A stretch of DNA of 17,959 nt from Anaerolinea sp. (GTDB lineage: Bacteria > Chloroflexota > Anaerolineae > JAAEKA01), in the NCBI GenBank assembly GCA_014879765.1, contig JACSRL010000556.1:1-17959 (forward strand). The letters are read 5' to 3'. Both the position numbers and the translations under genes were made by a program. This document shows, one piece after another, positions 15,276-17,959 of the stretch. Within the stretch, counting starts at the first letter, position 1. Every line of letters starts with the position of its first letter. The notes under the pieces are model-generated. The model did no database searches and was not told the DNA's origin. It saw nothing but the letters and a program-made list of their open reading frames with translations.

Positions 15276-15420
15276 GCGGTGCGCGACGAGTAACGAGTAA
15301 CTCGTAACCCGGAATGTGCGGGATGGGAATTGTGTCTGAGTTGCGCGGTGCGTGACGAGTAATGAGTAACGAGTAACTCGTAATCCGGAATGTGAGAGTA
15401 TGGGAATCGTTTTTGAGTTA
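15276..15420. repeat. Two direct copies of a heptamer-rich repeat
   Basis: Copy one starts at 15276 and copy two at 15345. Both read GCGGTGCG, GACGAGTAA, then CGAGTAACTCGTAA, then CCGGAATGTG, and GATGGGAAT or a close variant. Copy two has one extra heptamer (TGAGTAA). The core ACGAGTAACTCGT is palindromic around one base. This stretch follows the DUF2087 gene and shows no supported gene. Confidence 0.75.
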
Positions 15421-15470
15421 TGTGAAACAAGCGAGGCACGATGCACAGCCACAGGAGTTTACAGAGACTC

Positions 15471-15511
15471 TCCGGGTTACGGGTTACGGGTTACGAGTTA
15501 CTCGTCACGCC
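15471..15511. repeat. Inverted copy of the heptamer-rich repeat
   Basis: Three GGGTTAC-type heptamers followed by GAGTTACTCGTCACGCCGA are the reverse complement of the core of 15276-15420, with the heptamer number changed. With the direct copies it could form a long stem in the 3' region of the plus-strand operon. Confidence 0.7.
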
Positions 15512-15555
15512 GACCCGACCATCCCCATAGGCAAACCAGCTCTCCCCAAACGCAC

Positions 15556-15590
15556 GCGAGGCAGGCAAACGCCTGCCTCGCTTTGTTTTT
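15556..15590 (+). terminator. Intrinsic terminator of the BTAD/DUF2087 operon
   Basis: GCGAGGCAGGC (15556-15566), loop AAAC, and the exact complement (15571-15581) are followed by TTTGTTTTT. The perfect 11-bp GC-rich stem and T run make this the clearest plus-strand terminator in the window. Confidence 0.92.
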
Positions 15591-15598
15591 GCCAACGC

Positions 15599-15623
15599 GG
15601 CCGGCGTCTGTGCGACGCCGGCC
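15599..15623 (-). other. Hairpin just after the FeS oxidoreductase stop
   Basis: GGCCGGCGTC, loop TGTGC, and GACGCCGGCC form a perfect 10-bp stem 8 nt downstream of the minus-strand stop. There is no T run on that side. It likely marks the 3' end of this gene together with the oppositely oriented terminator beside it. Confidence 0.6.
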
Positions 15624-15631
15624 ACGTCTGG

Positions 15632-17674
15632 TTACGACTGGTTCAGTCCGCTGGCCACCAGCTCCACCAGGTCCTTGATCTCGATGCCCTGGTCGGCCTG
15701 CTTGGAGGCGTCGGTGAGCATGGTCAGACAGAAGGGGCAGCCCACGGCGATGGTCTTGACGTCCAACGCGGCCGCCTCTTCATAGCGCACCATGTTGACG
15801 GCTGCTGTGCCGTGTTCCTCTTCCTTCCACATCTGCGCGCCGCCCGCGCCGCAGCAGAAGCTCTGCTCGCCATGGCGCGGCATCTCTACGAAGCTGCCGT
15901 TGACCCCTTGCAGCGCCATGCGCGGCGCGTCCACCACGCCGTTCATACGCCCCAGGTAGCAGGGATCGTGCAGGGTGATGCCTCCCTTGACCGCGCCGGC
16001 CATGGGGCGCAGCTTGCCCTTCTCCATCATCTCGGCCATGAACTGCGTGCTGTGGATCACCTCATAGACGCCGCCGTACTGGTGATACTCCTTGCCCAGG
16101 GTGTGCATGCAGTGCGGGCAGGTGGTGACGATGCGCTTGGGGGTGTCGCCGGCCATGAACTCGTTGAGCACCTCGATGTTGGCCATGGCCATCTCGTAGA
16201 AGAGCGCCTCGTTGCCGGAGCGGCGGGCCGAGTCGCCGGTGCAGCTTTCCATCTCGCCCAGCACGGCAAAGCTGACGCCGGTGGCCTTGAGGATCTCGGC
16301 AAAGGCGCGGGCCGTGCTCTGGGCGCGCATGTCGTAGGAGGGGGAACAGCCGACCCACCAGAGCAGCTCGAAGTCGGGGTTCTCCTCCACTGTGGGGATA
16401 TCCAGGCCATCGGCCCACTTCATGCGGTCGCGGCGGGCCAGGTTCCACGGATTGCCGGAGCGCTCCATCCCCTTGTAGGCGGTCTGCAGCTCGTGGGGGA
16501 AGCTGTTCTCCATCATCATCTGATTGCGCCGCATGTACATGATGTCGAACATCGGCTCGTTGCCCACCGGGCAGACCTGAATGCAGGCGCCGCAGGCCGT
16601 GCAGGCCCAGAGCGCCGACTCGCTGATCGCGTAGTCCAACAGCGGGTCAGTCGCGCCGCCGTTGGCGATGGCCGTGCTGTTGGCGTTGATGTACATGCGC
16701 TTGTTGATCTCCAGCGCAGAAGGGGAGAGCTCCTTGCCGGTGGTATAGGCCGGGCAGACATCCTGGCAACGGTTGCACATGATGCAGGAGTAGGCGTCCA
16801 GCACATGCTTCCAGGGCAACTGCTCCAGCGTGGCCACGCCGAACTGCTCGATGGTCTCATCCTCCATGTCGATCTTTTCCAGCTCGCCGCGCGAGGTGCG
16901 CTTGGGGAAGAGCAGGAAGTTGACGCCCGACATCATCAGGTGGATGTGCTTGGTGTAGGGGAAATAAGGGATAAAGGCCAGGATCAGACCCAGCGCGATC
17001 CACCAGGAGGCGTGTTGCGCCAGCACCAGCGCGCCCTCGCTCATGCCGCCCCACAGGCCGCTGAGCGCCGTGGCAAAAGGCTGCCACACGTCGCCGTGGC
17101 CCAACACCAACTGCTCCTGCGCCACCATGAAGCTCTCGCCCAGGAAGCGGAAGCCGATGTGACAGAAGATGAACAGGCCGACGATCAGCGAATCGCGACG
17201 AATGCGGCCGGCCTTGACCTGCTCGGTCAGCTTGACGTTTTCATGGTAGTCCAACACGGGCGACCGGAAGACAAAGCGCCGCAACAGGAAGTAGACCACG
17301 CCCACCAGCGCGGCCACGCTGAGCACGTCGGCCACCAGGCGGTAGATGTCGCCGATGGTTCCGGGGATCGTCCAACCGGTGTAGCCGCGCACCACATCCA
17401 GCGCGTTGACCAGGAAATAGAACATGAAAGCCCAGGCGATCAGCGCGTGCATGAAGGATGCGCCGGGCCGGGCGCGCCAGGTGGGCAGCAGGGCGATCCA
17501 CTGCACGGCCGCGTTCCACAGCCGGCGGGGCAGCTCCTGGATGGGAAAATCGCCCTGGCCGCGCTTGATGATCAGAAAGACCTTCTTGAAGCCTTTGTAG
17601 CCGAAGTAAAGCGACGCTGCCACAGCCAGCGCAAAGAGAATCATCTCGACGGGAGTAAGCATGAATTCGTCCAT
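15632..17674 (-). CDS. Membrane heme b / [4Fe-4S] / CCG-domain oxidoreductase (HdrD- or EMO-like)
   Basis: 680 residues. The N-terminus has five hydrophobic helices (about 6-26, 72-92, 110-131, 161-178, 222-238) with histidines H76, H172, H243 and H245, fitting a NarI-like cytochrome b domain. Two ferredoxin motifs follow: CIMCNRCQDVCP (C297, 300, 303, 307) and CTACGACIQVCP (C358, 361, 364, 368). Then come two cysteine-rich CCG-type domains. The first has ESCTGD and CPHC. The second is canonical, with CCG at 607-609 and CPFC at 646-649. Such proteins pass electrons between a soluble donor and the quinone pool; the ETF:menaquinone oxidoreductase of beta-oxidising bacteria has this build. No ETF or acyl-CoA gene lies in view, so the donor is inferred. 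ATG 17674 has AAGGAG eight bases upstream; the open reading beyond it is not family-like. A near-consensus promoter lies about 140 bp upstream. Confidence 0.88.
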   Translation of the reverse strand: MDEFMLTPVEMILFALAVAASLYFGYKGFKKVFLIIKRGQGDFPIQELPRRLWNAAVQWIALLPTWRARPGASFMHALIAWAFMFYFLVNALDVVRGYTGWTIPGTIGDIYRLVADVLSVAALVGVVYFLLRRFVFRSPVLDYHENVKLTEQVKAGRIRRDSLIVGLFIFCHIGFRFLGESFMVAQEQLVLGHGDVWQPFATALSGLWGGMSEGALVLAQHASWWIALGLILAFIPYFPYTKHIHLMMSGVNFLLFPKRTSRGELEKIDMEDETIEQFGVATLEQLPWKHVLDAYSCIMCNRCQDVCPAYTTGKELSPSALEINKRMYINANSTAIANGGATDPLLDYAISESALWACTACGACIQVCPVGNEPMFDIMYMRRNQMMMENSFPHELQTAYKGMERSGNPWNLARRDRMKWADGLDIPTVEENPDFELLWWVGCSPSYDMRAQSTARAFAEILKATGVSFAVLGEMESCTGDSARRSGNEALFYEMAMANIEVLNEFMAGDTPKRIVTTCPHCMHTLGKEYHQYGGVYEVIHSTQFMAEMMEKGKLRPMAGAVKGGITLHDPCYLGRMNGVVDAPRMALQGVNGSFVEMPRHGEQSFCCGAGGAQMWKEEEHGTAAVNMVRYEEAAALDVKTIAVGCPFCLTMLTDASKQADQGIEIKDLVELVASGLNQS

Positions 17675-17763
17675 AGCGGGGGCTCCTTCTGAATGTGAGG
17701 ACTGACGAGGCCACGACGTCTGCCATGACCCTGTAAGAGTGTAGCGCAATTCGCCGCAGTTGA

Positions 17764-17781
17764 CTATGATCTGCGTCATAG
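17764..17781. promoter_or_regulatory. Palindrome CTATGA-N6-TCATAG in the oxidoreductase leader
   Basis: Perfect 6-bp half-sites with a 6-bp spacer, about 25-40 nt downstream of the predicted start of transcription. Size and spacing fit a dimeric repressor of the CRP/FNR or a similar class. The protein is unknown. Confidence 0.5.
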
Positions 17782-17812
17782 AACGCGAGGCAATGTGGTC
17801 TATTTGTGGGGC

Positions 17813-17841
17813 ATTATACAAGATCGACACACAACTGCCAA
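17813..17841 (-). promoter_or_regulatory. Sigma-70-type promoter of the FeS oxidoreductase gene
   Basis: On the minus strand -35 TTGGCA (17841-17836) and a perfect -10 TATAAT (17818-17813) are 17 bp apart. The start would be near 17806, giving a leader of about 130 nt. Confidence 0.75.
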
Positions 17842-17843
17842 GT

Positions 17844-17864
17844 TTGTGACGCGCCGCGTCACAA
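17844..17864. promoter_or_regulatory. 21-bp perfect palindrome abutting the -35 box
   Basis: TTGTGACGCG, one central C, then CGCGTCACAA. It is centred about 48 bp upstream of the predicted start and ends 2 bp from the -35 hexamer. It includes TGTGA/TCACA arms but with 9 rather than 6 bases between them, so it is not a standard CRP site. It is a likely operator for an activator or repressor. Confidence 0.6.
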
Positions 17865-17939
17865 CACCTTGTTATGAAAATTGTAAGTACCTGCTCAGGC
17901 ATGGCATTAGAAACCGGGTTTTTGTCTCACAGACCAGGG

Positions 17940-17953
17940 TCATGGCGCCATGA
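17940..17953. promoter_or_regulatory. 14-bp palindrome near the right edge
   Basis: TCATGGCGCCATGA is a perfect palindrome about 135 bp upstream of the predicted oxidoreductase transcription start. It may belong to a neighbouring gene beyond the window. Confidence 0.3.
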
Positions 17954-17959
17954 AAGGCC

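Noticed and set aside
15392..17692. Long plus-strand open frame opposite the FeS oxidoreductase
   Set aside because: Shadow composition, no motifs, and it would start inside a heptamer repeat; the minus frame has paired ferredoxin and CCG motifs.
17844..17864. Canonical CRP site
   Set aside because: TGTGA and TCACA arms are present but 9 bp apart instead of 6.
17675..17902. Upstream extension of the FeS oxidoreductase
   Set aside because: The extension runs through a promoter with perfect -10 and two palindromes, and ATG 17674 has AAGGAG at proper distance.

Overview
The window is high-GC chromosomal DNA, probably from a Chloroflexota bacterium of the Anaerolineae/Caldilineae type. This is inference. 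It rests on the large BTAD-nSTAND-WD40 regulator, the membrane FeS oxidoreductase, and intergenic DNA dense in short palindromic and heptamer repeats. No rRNA, tRNA, transposase, integrase or CRISPR array was seen.

Layout. Minus strand, 1-6815: proA (runs off the left edge), a TOPRIM-like DUF4276-type protein, an ABC-type AAA ATPase, an aldehyde dehydrogenase and proB. The two proline-biosynthesis genes that are commonly neighbours (proB, proA) point the same way but are separated by about 4.7 kb. That interval holds the dehydrogenase, with its own candidate promoter and a clear terminator, and the ATPase/TOPRIM pair, with its own strong sigma-70-type promoter. The pair looks like a transferred anti-phage-type module, and proA now starts 10 nt after it. 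Plus strand, 7015-15215: mutS2 with a likely leaderless start, then a three-gene overlapping operon. That operon encodes a 1530-residue regulator (SARP-type winged helix and BTAD, nSTAND NTPase, one transmembrane helix, 14 WD40 blades), a 91-residue protein of unknown role and a DUF2087 protein. It is closed by a perfect intrinsic terminator at about 15.56 kb. Minus strand, 15632-17674: a membrane heme-b/[4Fe-4S]/CCG-domain oxidoreductase of the HdrD/EMO type, with a near-consensus promoter flanked by two palindromes.

Repeats are the second theme. (i) A 29-bp hairpin repeat occurs four times: twice in frame inside proA and twice, as a 45-bp tandem, just after mutS2. (ii) A family with ends AGACTTCGGA occurs at 3335-3436 and at 14533-14622, where it encodes the C-terminal tail of the regulator. 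A piece matching its interior at 26 of 28 positions covers the proB stop codon. (iii) A separate element with inverted ends lies at 3516-3605. (iv) Heptamer-based repeats lie at 15276-15511 and, in frame, inside mutS2.

Best candidates for an undescribed system are the ATPase + TOPRIM-like pair embedded in the proline locus, and the BTAD-nSTAND-WD40 / 91-residue / DUF2087 operon.
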